Shown here piece after piece: positions 1-9,361 of a stretch of 64,000 nt of DNA (its first letter is position 1; each line of letters begins with the position of its first letter). The notes below the pieces were generated by a model. It had not been told where the DNA came from. It worked only from the letters and a program-made list of their open reading frames with translations, and did not search any database. The position numbers were made by a program, and so were the translations under genes. Origin of the DNA: Emticicia sp. CRIBPO (lineage in GTDB: Bacteria; Bacteroidota; Bacteroidia; Cytophagales; Spirosomataceae); assembly GCF_009905725.1 (NCBI RefSeq), contig NZ_JAAAKV010000006.1, forward strand, positions 310,001-374,000, read 5' to 3'.

Positions 1-446
1 GCCTTGGTTTCCATAACGGTTTTGGCTGTCTTTTTTAACACCCTCAGCTTATCTCCTTCATTCAGGACTTCAAAGAAAGGCACACCGCTATACTCTTTGA
101 TTTCAGAAAATCTCCTGAAATTCCTGTTGCCGTTATCTCCGTAGAGGGTAAATGAAGTGATAAAGTTCACAAACTCCATCTCGTCTCCTTTTTCGCTTTT
201 GAAAGTAACCTTGTCGTCTACCACATCATATTTTAATTCAAGGTTCTTACTCGTTACTCCCTTATCAGAACTTGCTTCTCCTTTAGACCAGTTTTCCAAC
301 AAGAATGGAAAGCCATCAACTTCAACGTATTTATTCGTACGGATAGGCCGGCCCGCCACATCATTCATAAACTGAGCCTGTACCACCGGATGATCAGCCA
401 GCAGGATAAATAAAAATACAAACAAAGGTTTAACTAAACGTTTCAT
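1..446 (-). CDS. Secreted protein of unknown function, 3' end outside window
   Basis: Reading from the ATG at 446 towards position 1 gives an uninterrupted frame of 148 codons that leaves the window, so the C-terminus is missing. The N-terminus (MKRLVKPLFVFLFILL...) is a typical signal peptide. The mature part is a clear paralogue of the next gene upstream (591-1247): both share segments such as 'GRPI', 'NKY', 'ELKYDVV' and 'PFFEVLNEG' in the same order. I recognise no named domain. The two genes probably arose by tandem duplication. It is predicted to be exported; its function is unknown. Confidence 0.75.
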   Translation of the reverse strand, partial: MKRLVKPLFVFLFILLADHPVVQAQFMNDVAGRPIRTNKYVEVDGFPFLLENWSKGEASSDKGVTSKNLELKYDVVDDKVTFKSEKGDEMEFVNFITSFTLYGDNGNRNFRRFSEIKEYSGVPFFEVLNEGDKLRVLKKTAKTVMETK

Positions 447-590
447 AAATCTGAATATAATTATAGTTGAATTTGCAGCAATATAACGTATAAATACATA
501 CCATAGTGCCGCATTAATGATTAAAAAAACAGAAAACTTAACACATACCGGGAATCCCGAAAAACGGCCTTGTATACACTTCAAGAGCAC

Positions 591-1247
591 TTACAAAGTA
601 TTATAATAGGTAAACAGCTTTCCAAGATCCTCCTCTTTTCTGAAATCAGTTTTGTTTGTCTTCAGATAGAGCTCCATTTCAGCAGTCTTATCGGCCAAAG
701 CGGCCATAATTGCACCCTTATCTTTTTTGATTCTCACATAAGAACCGTCATTTTTCAGGAGATAATACTTTATTGTCTGCGAAAAACTTTTCGTGGTAGT
801 AGCAGAACCGTAAGCTTTATTATACATGACAGACCTGATGGCTTTCTTTAACAAGATGAGCTTTTCTCCCTCATTCAGTACTTCAAAAAAAGGAATCCCC
901 TGGTATTCGGTAATATCAGCAAATCTTCTGAAATTCCTTTTTCCTTCATCAGAAAACAGTGTAAAAGAAACAATAAGGTCCACAAAGTCCATTTCAACTC
1001 CCTGCTCTCCTTTAAATAAAATGCGGTCCTCTACTACATCATATTTAAGCTCGTTACTTTTATCTGTTATGCCGTCGTTCGATTTTACATCACCCTTTAG
1101 CCAGTTGTCAAACAAATAGGGAGAGCCGTCTACATTGATATATTTATTCTCTTTGATCGGCCTGCCCAAACCATCTTTCAGAAACTGCCCGTTTACCTGG
1201 CAGACCTGAACAAGCAGGCAAAATATTATAAGTGATGCTTTTTTCAT
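591..1247 (-). CDS. Secreted protein of unknown function, paralogue of the left-edge gene
   Basis: 218 residues starting with a cleavable-looking signal peptide (MKKASLIIFCLLVQVCQVNG). The body holds the same ordered segments as the gene at 1-446 ('ELKYDVV', 'NFRRFADI', 'PFFEVLNEGEKL'), then a mixed alpha/beta C-terminal part rich in Lys and Asp. No catalytic motif or known domain is visible. A gap of 144 bp separates it from its downstream paralogue and no strong terminator lies between them, so they may be co-transcribed. Role unknown; export to the periplasm or cell surface is inferred from the signal peptide. Confidence 0.75.
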   Translation of the reverse strand: MKKASLIIFCLLVQVCQVNGQFLKDGLGRPIKENKYINVDGSPYLFDNWLKGDVKSNDGITDKSNELKYDVVEDRILFKGEQGVEMDFVDLIVSFTLFSDEGKRNFRRFADITEYQGIPFFEVLNEGEKLILLKKAIRSVMYNKAYGSATTTKSFSQTIKYYLLKNDGSYVRIKKDKGAIMAALADKTAEMELYLKTNKTDFRKEEDLGKLFTYYNTL

Positions 1248-1390
1248 TTATGTAAGGTTAAAAGGTTGATATATGACTGATGTGTATGAGCCCGGATTGA
1301 CAACGTTGTATACGCATTCTAATTTACATCTGAAAATCGGAAAAATAAAATTACTGAAAAGAATCAGGAGTACAGAGCCACATAAAATGA

Positions 1391-1425
1391 AAAAGCCCGG
1401 TCTGAAAAATTCAGCCCGGGCTTTT
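1391..1425 (-). terminator. Rho-independent terminator after the SusD gene
   Basis: AAAAGCCCGG (1391-1400) pairs perfectly with CCGGGCTTTT (1416-1425), extended by CTGA/TCAG inside the loop. The A-run and T-run flanks make it work in either direction; it lies 16 bp past the stop codon of the SusD gene. Confidence 0.85.
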
Positions 1426-1440
1426 CTTTAAACCGGATGA

Positions 1441-2829
1441 TTAATAGCCAGGGTTCTGAGAAATGTTTGGATTCGCATTTCTTTCAGTCTGAGGTATTGG
1501 CCCGATTCTGAAATTATTGCTGTAAGGAACATTTCTTAGTTTATAATTACCTCCCACCCTTACGATATCTCTTTTAAGACGGGTAAGATCAAAGTATCTG
1601 TCACCTTCAAAAGCAAGTTCTTTTCTGCGTTCAAGAATGATGTCTTCGATCAACTGGGCACCTGTAGAAGCATTCACCTGGGCTTTGTCTCTCTGAGCTG
1701 TCAAAGCATTCAGATATTTAAGAGCATCTGCTTCGTTGTTAGAACGGGCAGCAGATTCAGCAGCAATCAGGTACACTTCAGAAATACGAAGTACTTTCTT
1801 GTCGTCCCTGTCACCGGCTACGTTCTGATATTTGTTCACAATTAGAGCAGGGTTTTCAGCCTGAGCTCTTGCTCCTACCACCACAAGTCCTTTTCTCACG
1901 TCTGTAGCAGTATACAATTTGTACAATTCTTCATTCACCAACAGGTCGCCATATCCGGCCTGGTTGTAGATGTATCCTAATTCATCAGTACCTGCGTTCA
2001 AGGTAGCATCAGCTGAAACTTCAAATAAGGTTTCGGTTTTCACCGTAGCGGCGTTTGAAGCCGGTGAAGCCCAGTAAGCCAACACTTTGTCAGACGTCAG
2101 CAAAGTAAACCCGCTGTTATCGATCACGTCTTTCGAAAAAGTAAGTGCCGCAGCATAATCTCCTTTGTAGAAATTTACTTTCGCCGCCAAAGCACGGGCA
2201 GCGTATTTAGAGAATCTCGCAGAACCGTTATAAACCGTCTGAAGCGTGTAAGCCTTATCCAGATCGGCAAGAATCTGGGTGTACACTTCAGCCACCGTAT
2301 TACGGGCAGGCTTCAGGGTAGGATCATATTTCAAAACCAACGGAACACCTTCACCTTCAGACTTCGCAAAACTGCGGACCAGGTTAAAGTAAAGCAAGGC
2401 CCTTACGGCATACGCTTCACCTTTAAGCTGATTAACGTTGGCGTTTTCAGGCAAAGTAGAGTTAATAATGTTATTAGCTCTCAGAATCGCGGTGTAGGCA
2501 TTGTTCCAGAAACCTTCATAGTCAGCACTTGCCGTAGTGATCACATACTGATCAAAGGCAAAGTACCTTCCTGAGTTTCTGGAAGAAATAAATACGTTGT
2601 CAGCACCTAAGTCACCGATTACAGGAATGGTGCGTCCGAAAAGGTTGGCACTTCTCAACTGAGCGTAAGTACCTCTCAAAGCTACCAGAAGGTCGGCTTC
2701 AGTAGCTACAGCCGCCTCATTGGACACCTGCGTGTAAGGTTGCAATTCAAGGAAAGAATCTTTACATGAAGAAAAGAAACTTGCAACGAGAATTCCGGTT
2801 AATATTAATTTATTATTTAATCTTTTCAT
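1441..2829 (-). CDS. RagB/SusD-family nutrient-binding outer-membrane lipoprotein
   Basis: 462 residues. The signal peptide ends in a lipobox (FFSSC, Cys22), so the mature protein should be a lipoprotein on the outside of the outer membrane. The TPR-like helical core ('YAVRALLYFNLVRSFA' near residue 140), the late segment 'RRKELAFEGDRYFDLTRL' and the ending 'IGPIPQTE...NPGY' are hallmarks of the SusD family. It binds the substrate and hands it to the SusC-type channel encoded 24 bp upstream on the same strand. The substrate cannot be told from sequence. No extra SusE/F-type lipoprotein, glycoside hydrolase, ECF sigma factor or hybrid sensor lies beside the pair. Confidence 0.96.
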   Translation of the reverse strand: MKRLNNKLILTGILVASFFSSCKDSFLELQPYTQVSNEAAVATEADLLVALRGTYAQLRSANLFGRTIPVIGDLGADNVFISSRNSGRYFAFDQYVITTASADYEGFWNNAYTAILRANNIINSTLPENANVNQLKGEAYAVRALLYFNLVRSFAKSEGEGVPLVLKYDPTLKPARNTVAEVYTQILADLDKAYTLQTVYNGSARFSKYAARALAAKVNFYKGDYAAALTFSKDVIDNSGFTLLTSDKVLAYWASPASNAATVKTETLFEVSADATLNAGTDELGYIYNQAGYGDLLVNEELYKLYTATDVRKGLVVVGARAQAENPALIVNKYQNVAGDRDDKKVLRISEVYLIAAESAARSNNEADALKYLNALTAQRDKAQVNASTGAQLIEDIILERRKELAFEGDRYFDLTRLKRDIVRVGGNYKLRNVPYSNNFRIGPIPQTERNANPNISQNPGY

Positions 2830-2853
2830 GATTTTTCTTTTGGAGATGATGAA

Positions 2854-5800
2854 TTAAAACCCTATTTGTAAACCACCAGTAACGGTTTTAGGAATGTAAA
2901 TATCTAAGTTAGTTGAACTGTTGATAGCAGTTTCAGGGTCATAAGGAAGATTTTTATCTTTCACCCATGTCCAGATGTTACTACCTCTTACATACAATTT
3001 CACGTTAGATAATTTAGCTTTCGAAACCCATTTAGATGGAATGGTATACCCAAGGCTGATATCTCTCAAACGGATGAAGTCGCCTTCATAAAGGTACCTC
3101 GACGAAAAAGAGTTGGAAGCAGAAGCACCACCATAAACATACTTGGGAACATTGGTGATATCGCCAGGTTTCTGCCATCTTGCCAGCTGACTTGCCACTC
3201 TGTTGAATGTAGAGTTATACCCGTCACTCTGAGTATAGTTGGCCCATGCATCACGAACCATGTTACCGAAGTTATAGTAGAACAAGAAATCAAGACTCAA
3301 ACCTTTGAAAGAGAAAGTCGATCCAAAGCTACCAAACGCTTTAGGGGTGGCAGAACCGTGAATCACCTGCTTGGCAGAGTTGTAGGTCTCGGTAATTTCA
3401 CCGTTTGAACCTTCCACGTACCATTGAGGGGCACCGGTCTGAGGGTTCACACCAGCCCACTCTCTCACCCAGAATGACTGATAGTCTTTTCCGACTCTTC
3501 TGATGAACGCACCATCAACCTGGTCTGCATCATTAACTAATGAAAGAATTTTGTTTTTGTTCAGCGATATATTGAAGCTGGCTTCCCATGTAAAGTCACC
3601 GATTTCAAGCGGGGTACCTGTCAATGTAACCTCAACACCTTTGTTTTCCAATGAACCTACGTTGTTTTTGAAAGATGTAAAACCTGAGGTTCTTGAAAGA
3701 GGCTCATTTAACAACAAGTTGGTCGTTAATCTCTTATACCACTCAAGGGTTACGTTCAAACGCTTATTGAACAATGAAGCATCCACTCCGATATCAAAAG
3801 GTTTGTTGGTTTCCCATGTCAGGTTAATGTTACCTACAGCATCAGGACCACTACCGGTAGAACCAAGGTAGTTATAAGCAGCACCATAAGCATACGTAGG
3901 CTGCCAGTCATAGTTACCGATCGCCGCGTTACCGTTAACACCGTATGATGCACGTAGTTTCAAGGCATTTAACCAGGTCAGTTCTTTCAGGAACTCTTCT
4001 TTGTCAATGTTCCATGCACCACCCACAGACCAGAAATTACCGAATCTGTTATTGATACCGAATCTTGAAGAACCGTCTCTACGGAAACTACCAGAAGCAA
4101 TGTATTTGTTTTTAACAGAGAAATTGGCAATAGCCAGGGCTGATGCGAAAGTATAATCACTGTTAGAACCGATGGCTGAGTTATAAACAGAACCGGCAGA
4201 AGGCACTGTGATGTTCAGGTTACCCGGAAGACCGTAAGCTACAGAGTTTTGGAAAAACTGCATAGATTTCTGAGCTTCATAACCGGCTGTTACGTTTAAC
4301 ACGTAATCATCATCATCTTTAACATCCCATACATACTCAGCAAGGTTAGTCCACACCCAGTTGAAATAACGGGTGTATAATCTTGAAGAACGTCCGGCGT
4401 CATTTCTTCCATCGCCATAGAACGGGTTATTATAAACATCTTCTTCATAGTTATTGTAGTCAATACCTACTTTAGTCGAAAGTTTCAGATCTTTCAGCAA
4501 CTGATATTCAGCAGCTACAGTAGCCAGACCTTTCAAACCAGTGGTTTTTCTTTTATCCATTTTGGCAATTGCCACAGGATTATAAAGTCCACCGGCAGGG
4601 AAATCAGGTCCCGTAATGTTTGGTGTACCGTCTGCATTTTTAACCGCATAGGAAGGCAAAAGGAAATAAGTAGCCAATACAGGGTTAGCAAAAAGACCAC
4701 CTGTACCAGGGCCTTTCTGTCCGGTTGCAGAAATCATCAGGTTGGTCTTGAAGGTCAGTTTATCAGTAGCCTTGTTTGAAAGGTTAACATTACCTGTATA
4801 ACGATCAAACTGTGACTCAAGCACCGTGCCTTGCTGTTTGAAATAGCCGCCTGAAAGATAGAATTGCGTTTTTTCATTTCCACCACTTGCTGACAGGTTG
4901 TATTGTTGCTGGCTACCGGTTCTGGTCACTTCTTTCAGCCAGTCTGTATCCACACCTGTGTTGGTTCTGAAGTTCTGGTCAACAAGGGCCAGAGCTGCAG
5001 TCAAATCAGCCGCCTGCTTTGAGTTCACTAAACCTTCTGCAGTCAGTTCTCTCCATTCAGCCGTATTCAAAGGCCTGTTGGCATCACTCAGGTAACCTAC
5101 GCTTGAAGCACCCACTTCCGTGTCAAAACGGAACTGAGTCTTGCCTGATTTACCTTTTTTGGTCGTGATCAGGATAACCCCGTTGGCAGCACGTGAACCA
5201 TATATAGAAGAAGAAGCCGCATCTTTCAACACAGAGATGCTTTCGATGTCATTTGGGTTTAAACCCGCCAGAGCATTGGCCGTAGTAGTGTTCCTGGTCA
5301 GGTCACCGGAGTTGATCGGCACACCATCCACTACATACAAAGGATCTGAACCGGCTGTCATTGAGCCGATACCACGGATCCTGATATTCTGAACCGAACC
5401 AGGTTGTCCTGAACCACCGGTAGACTGCAAACCTGCAATTCTACCCTGAAGAGCTTTATCAACAGACGTAAAAGGGGTATTTTCAATTTCTTCACCCTTT
5501 ACTGTTGAAATAGAACCTGTTTTTTTAATCGGAGAAGTGGTTCCATAACCAATAACGATTGCTTCCGCCAACTCCTGGGCACTCTCGTCTAACTGAAGAT
5601 TGATCACAGTCTGGCTTCCCACAGCAAGTTCCTTGGTCACAAAACCTATGAAACTAAAAACCAATGTGTTTTTTGATTCTACTCCATCAAATTTATAAGA
5701 ACCATTCACATCAGTTGTTGTACCCCTCGAGGTACCCTTAACAGACACACTGACACCGGGAAGAGGAGACCCGTCAACCGAGGACGTTACTTTACCGGTG

Positions 5801-5877
5801 ATGCTTTTTACTTGGGCCCAGGAATCCAGACACAATAAAAAGCTAATCGCTACTAAAAGTAGTCTAGCTTTCATCAT
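2854..5877 (-). CDS. SusC/RagA-family TonB-linked outer-membrane transporter
   Basis: 1007 residues. A signal peptide (about 1-22) is followed by a carboxypeptidase-like regulatory (CarboxypepD_reg) domain ('ITGKVTSSVDGSPLPGVSVS', from about residue 25), a TonB plug domain (about 115-230, with 'ALQGRIAGLQ' and 'IRIRGIGS...DPLYVVDGVPI') and a long beta-barrel ending in an aromatic residue (LQIGF), as expected for outer-membrane insertion. The protein imports a glycan or peptide using TonB energy and forms a complex with the SusD partner just downstream. There is no STN domain at the N-terminus, so control through a FecR-like anti-sigma factor is unlikely. Length is normal for the family. Confidence 0.97.
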   Translation of the reverse strand: MMKARLLLVAISFLLCLDSWAQVKSITGKVTSSVDGSPLPGVSVSVKGTSRGTTTDVNGSYKFDGVESKNTLVFSFIGFVTKELAVGSQTVINLQLDESAQELAEAIVIGYGTTSPIKKTGSISTVKGEEIENTPFTSVDKALQGRIAGLQSTGGSGQPGSVQNIRIRGIGSMTAGSDPLYVVDGVPINSGDLTRNTTTANALAGLNPNDIESISVLKDAASSSIYGSRAANGVILITTKKGKSGKTQFRFDTEVGASSVGYLSDANRPLNTAEWRELTAEGLVNSKQAADLTAALALVDQNFRTNTGVDTDWLKEVTRTGSQQQYNLSASGGNEKTQFYLSGGYFKQQGTVLESQFDRYTGNVNLSNKATDKLTFKTNLMISATGQKGPGTGGLFANPVLATYFLLPSYAVKNADGTPNITGPDFPAGGLYNPVAIAKMDKRKTTGLKGLATVAAEYQLLKDLKLSTKVGIDYNNYEEDVYNNPFYGDGRNDAGRSSRLYTRYFNWVWTNLAEYVWDVKDDDDYVLNVTAGYEAQKSMQFFQNSVAYGLPGNLNITVPSAGSVYNSAIGSNSDYTFASALAIANFSVKNKYIASGSFRRDGSSRFGINNRFGNFWSVGGAWNIDKEEFLKELTWLNALKLRASYGVNGNAAIGNYDWQPTYAYGAAYNYLGSTGSGPDAVGNINLTWETNKPFDIGVDASLFNKRLNVTLEWYKRLTTNLLLNEPLSRTSGFTSFKNNVGSLENKGVEVTLTGTPLEIGDFTWEASFNISLNKNKILSLVNDADQVDGAFIRRVGKDYQSFWVREWAGVNPQTGAPQWYVEGSNGEITETYNSAKQVIHGSATPKAFGSFGSTFSFKGLSLDFLFYYNFGNMVRDAWANYTQSDGYNSTFNRVASQLARWQKPGDITNVPKYVYGGASASNSFSSRYLYEGDFIRLRDISLGYTIPSKWVSKAKLSNVKLYVRGSNIWTWVKDKNLPYDPETAINSSTNLDIYIPKTVTGGLQIGF

Positions 5878-6193
5878 AATAGAAGTTTTTTTTTAGTTTA
5901 TTGACAATTCATTTTCTTTACCAATTTAACAGGTTTGATAACAGATCACAAAAGCAGTAAATTAAAATTAGATTAAAATACATTTATAATCATATTTTTT
6001 ATATAAAAAGTATAATTATAGCAAATAAAATTGCCGTTAAATAAAAAAGTTATTTGATTTTGGTTGTAATGGAAATGTTAATTTTTCATAAATTAAATTT
6101 CTGGATAAATACAATTTACTCACTGGTTTTCATGATCCTGAAAACTAATAAAATACTTTTGGCAACACCAATTTATATTTGGAAATTTGCAAT
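5878..6193. other. AT-rich intergenic region between divergent genes
   Basis: About 316 bp, strongly AT-rich, between the SusC-type gene (minus) and a glycosyltransferase (plus). It must hold both promoters. Apart from the TATATTTG at 6174-6181 I see no clear -7 element for the SusC direction, no long inverted repeat and no RNA structure. Confidence 0.5.
6174..6181 (+). promoter_or_regulatory. Candidate Bacteroidota -7 box
   Basis: TATATTTG fits TAnnTTTG and ends 12 bases before the preferred ATG at 6194. The nearest TTTG (6158-6161) is only 12 bp upstream, too close for a standard -33 element, so this is a weak call. It would give a very short leader. Confidence 0.35.
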
Positions 6194-6928
6194 ATGAAAT
6201 TAAGCGTAGTCATTCCTGCATATAATGAAGAGGAATCAATTCCGGAAACGATCAAATCACTGTATCAGACTTTAACCAAGTATAAAATTGATCACGAGAT
6301 TTGGGTCACCAACGATAACTCAAAAGACAATACACTGGCTGTATTAACTGGATTAAAAAATGAAGTACCTACACTGAACTTCGAGACCAATACCGGGCCT
6401 AACGGCTTCGGATATGCGGTAAGATATGGACTGGAAAGATTTTCTGGTGACTGTGTGGCTGTTTTTATGGCCGACCTTTCTGACGACCCGGAAGATCTTG
6501 TCCGATATTATCAGACCATGGTAGAAACCAATGCGGATGCGGTATTTGGCAGCCGGTGGATAAAAGGCGGCAAGGTTATTGATTACCCGGTTCATAAAAA
6601 GATCATCAACAGGGTGGCTAATTTTATTGTTAAGGTCATGATGGGGATCAAATATAATGATACAACCAATGCCTTTAAACTTTACAAAAGAGAGACCATA
6701 GAAGGCATCAAACCTTTCATGTCCCCTCATTTTAATCTGACCATAGAGCTCCCTTTGAAGGCCATCGTAAGAGGATATTCCTACAAAGTGGTGCCGAATA
6801 GCTGGACCAACCGGAAATACGGCGAATCCAAACTGAAAATAAAGGAAATGGGCAGTCGTTATTTCTTTATCCTGTTGTACTGTTTTATCGAAAAATCCTT
6901 CTCCAGAGGTGATTATATGAAAAAGTAA
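6194..6928 (+). CDS. Family 2 glycosyltransferase, dolichyl-phosphate-sugar-synthase type
   Basis: 244 residues from the ATG at 6194; an in-frame TTG at 6179 is less likely because the family begins at 'MKLSVVIPAYNEEESI'. The GT-A fold is clear: the nucleotide-binding start, 'NDNSKDNT' at about 44 and the acidic metal-binding stretch 'MADLSDDPEDL' at about 95, followed by 'FGSRW' and a conserved 'NAFKLYKR'. There are no C-terminal membrane helices, so it should be a soluble or peripheral enzyme that moves a sugar from a nucleotide donor onto a polyprenyl phosphate or similar acceptor. Its neighbours give no hint of the pathway. Confidence 0.9.
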   Translation: MKLSVVIPAYNEEESIPETIKSLYQTLTKYKIDHEIWVTNDNSKDNTLAVLTGLKNEVPTLNFETNTGPNGFGYAVRYGLERFSGDCVAVFMADLSDDPEDLVRYYQTMVETNADAVFGSRWIKGGKVIDYPVHKKIINRVANFIVKVMMGIKYNDTTNAFKLYKRETIEGIKPFMSPHFNLTIELPLKAIVRGYSYKVVPNSWTNRKYGESKLKIKEMGSRYFFILLYCFIEKSFSRGDYMKK

Positions 6929-6974
6929 ATGTTCTTTTGGTACAAATTACGTTGATCGATTAAAGAATTTAAAT

Positions 6975-9047
6975 ATGCAGTTTCTATTTCCCGGAATTTT
7001 GTGGGGGCTTCTGGCGGTGAGTATCCCTCTTATTGTTCACTTATTCAATTTCCGGAAAACCAGGAAGATATTTTTCTCCAACGTATCATTTCTGAAAACT
7101 GTTGAAACCCAGACTTCTTCATTCAGGAAATTAAAACATCTGCTGATTCTCGCCGCAAGGATGTTGTTTATTACCTGTCTTGTCCTTGCTTTTGCCCAGC
7201 CGTTTATCCATAATCCGTCTATCAATGCCGCTCAGAACAAAGGCATTAACAGCATGTACCTGGACAACTCTCTCAGCATGCAAAACACCACACAAAACAA
7301 AAGATTCCTGGACCTGGCCGTCATTAAAATAGATGAACTGCTTTCAGTTTTTAAAACCTCCTCCAACATACAGCTCATTACCAATGATTTCACGGGGGAT
7401 GAACAGTTTACGGTCAATGCCTCCAAAATAAAAGACCGTCTCACTACCCTCGACTTTGCCACTACGCCGCGTTCTTACGAGCAGATTTACAAAAGGCAAA
7501 AGAGCCTGGCTCAGAAACACAGTCATAATGAGGGAAATAACTTTTTCTGGTTTTCTGACTTTCAGAAAAGCACAGGTGGTGATCTTAAAAATATCCAGTT
7601 TGATTCTCTTAACAGAATTTTCGTAGTGCCCGTACAGGGCAATGCCTCCAAGAATGTCTTTGTTGATTCCGTCTGGCTGGCCTCCCCGATGATCCGGGAA
7701 ATGCAGAATAACATCCTGCAGGTCAAAGTTTTCAATTCAGGAGATAAGGCCGTTGAAAAACTGCCCCTCAAACTTTTCATAGACGACACCCAGTCTTCGA
7801 CCTCTTCTGTCAATATACCTGCCAACAGCTCTGCCACGGCCTCATTCAATTTCACCGTCAGAGACAAAGGATACCGCAAAGGCAAAATCACTTTTGACGA
7901 TCAGCCCATTGTGTTTGATAATGAATACTATTTTGTACTGAACGCCTCACCTTCGTTAAACATCCTGCATCTGTTTCAGCAAAAAAGCCCTGCTGACTAC
8001 ATTGGCAAAATGTATCATAACGACAGCTTGTTCAATTACAAGACATTCAGCATCACCAACGTGGACCCGGGTCAGTTTCAAAATGCAGACCTGATCCTGC
8101 TCGAAGGAATCAACTCGCTGGAAGGAAGTATCAAAGCCGGTATAGAGAAGTTCATTGCTGAAGGCGGCAGCGTATTCATCAGCCCTTCAGAAACGCCCGA
8201 TGTCGCGAATCTGAATGTTTTTCTGAGTCAATATGGCATTCAGAATTTCACTTTCAATAAAAATGTAGTCACGCCACAGGGTTTTGTTGATATCGCCGAA
8301 CCGGACAAGTCTTCTCCTTTTTATTCAGACGTGTTTGAAAGAAGCAATTCCAATGGGGTCATTAACCTGCCCAAGGCATTTCCGGAGGTCAGCTGGTCGG
8401 GCATAGGACAAAAATTATTGAATTTTAAAAACGGACAGCCTTTCCTGAGCCAGACTTCTATAGGCAACGGTTATGTTTACCTGATGGCCTCACCACTGAC
8501 AGGGACCTATGGCAATTTTGCAGAACATGCTTTTTTCGTACCGACCATGTTTAAAATTGCAGCCATGAGCAGCAAGTCTGAACGCATAGCCTACAATTTC
8601 AGTGAAAAAGACATCAGTTTCTTCATGCCCAATGCTCCGAAAAACGCTAACTACAAACTTAAAAGCGGTGATTTTGAGATCATTCCTATCCAAAGACTAA
8701 ACGGTAAGGTATTGTACCTTGAACTTCCCAACTCGGCCGAACTGAGCGACAACCAGGTGCTGAAGTCCGGTTATTTCGACTTACAGATCAATGGAAAAAC
8801 TGAAAAAATCATCGCCCTGAATCATGATAACGAAGAATCTAAAATGGACACTTATTCTCCTGAAGAGCTAAAAAATATCTTCGCCGGACAGAAGAACGTG
8901 ACGGTTTATGATAACCTGCTGGATGGTGATTTTATTGATACTTTCAGAGAAAACACAGCCGGAAAATCCCTTTGGAAGTACTTCCTGATTGCCGCACTGG
9001 CGTTTCTGCTTACAGAGATCCTGTTGATCCGTTTTTTTAAAGGGTAA
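6975..9047 (+). CDS. BatA-domain membrane protein
   Basis: 690 residues. The N-terminus ('FLFPGILWGLLAVSIPLIVH', then 'FNFRKTRKIFFSNVSFLK') is the BatA domain (aerotolerance operon family), with two membrane helices in the first 80 residues. A large extracytoplasmic part follows, including a degenerate vWA-like 'YLDNSLSMQ' near residue 95 that keeps a D-x-S-x-S metal-site pattern, and a glutamine-amidotransferase-like segment in the middle. One membrane helix lies at the very C-terminus (near 670-686). Proteins of this type are common in Bacteroidota next to or apart from the bat operon. No other bat genes are present here and the precise role is unknown. Confidence 0.88.
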   Translation: MQFLFPGILWGLLAVSIPLIVHLFNFRKTRKIFFSNVSFLKTVETQTSSFRKLKHLLILAARMLFITCLVLAFAQPFIHNPSINAAQNKGINSMYLDNSLSMQNTTQNKRFLDLAVIKIDELLSVFKTSSNIQLITNDFTGDEQFTVNASKIKDRLTTLDFATTPRSYEQIYKRQKSLAQKHSHNEGNNFFWFSDFQKSTGGDLKNIQFDSLNRIFVVPVQGNASKNVFVDSVWLASPMIREMQNNILQVKVFNSGDKAVEKLPLKLFIDDTQSSTSSVNIPANSSATASFNFTVRDKGYRKGKITFDDQPIVFDNEYYFVLNASPSLNILHLFQQKSPADYIGKMYHNDSLFNYKTFSITNVDPGQFQNADLILLEGINSLEGSIKAGIEKFIAEGGSVFISPSETPDVANLNVFLSQYGIQNFTFNKNVVTPQGFVDIAEPDKSSPFYSDVFERSNSNGVINLPKAFPEVSWSGIGQKLLNFKNGQPFLSQTSIGNGYVYLMASPLTGTYGNFAEHAFFVPTMFKIAAMSSKSERIAYNFSEKDISFFMPNAPKNANYKLKSGDFEIIPIQRLNGKVLYLELPNSAELSDNQVLKSGYFDLQINGKTEKIIALNHDNEESKMDTYSPEELKNIFAGQKNVTVYDNLLDGDFIDTFRENTAGKSLWKYFLIAALAFLLTEILLIRFFKG

Positions 9048-9225
9048 TTTTTGCCTGCCGTCAAACGCTGAAAATCATATGTTCAAATTTCTTTTTAAAA
9101 TGAACATCTCCTGAAAATGTGTTCACTTAAGAGCGGATATTAACGCCTGTCGAAGAAATTCTCTAGACCTATGATTACCTGAAAAGTATATCATAGAATA
9201 AATAAGGAGCCTTTTTAAAGCAAAA

Positions 9226-9256
9226 AAGGTCGCTTTACCTTACATAAAGCGACCTT
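9226..9256 (-). terminator. Terminator of the tRNA-Arg gene
   Basis: A perfect 12-bp stem, AAGGTCGCTTTA (9226-9237) with TAAAGCGACCTT (9245-9256), lies directly after the tRNA 3' end on the minus strand. The upstream A-run at 9222-9227 becomes a U-tract in the minus transcript. Confidence 0.88.
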
Positions 9257-9257
9257 G

Positions 9258-9329
9258 CGGCCTCGAAGGGAATCGAACCCCTACCAAAGGTACCGGAAAC
9301 CTTCGTTCTATCCATTAAACTACGAGGCC
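9258..9329 (-). tRNA. tRNA-Arg (anticodon CCG)
   Basis: The minus strand folds into a complete cloverleaf: acceptor GGCCTCG/CGAGGCC, anticodon stem AAGGT/ACCTT around the loop TTCCGGT, and a T-arm AGGGG-TTCGATT-CCCTT. Anticodon CCG reads the arginine codon CGG. The discriminator base is G and the CCA end is not encoded. Confidence 0.96.
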
Positions 9330-9361
9330 TGAAATGCGAGTGCAAAAATAGGGTATTTTTT

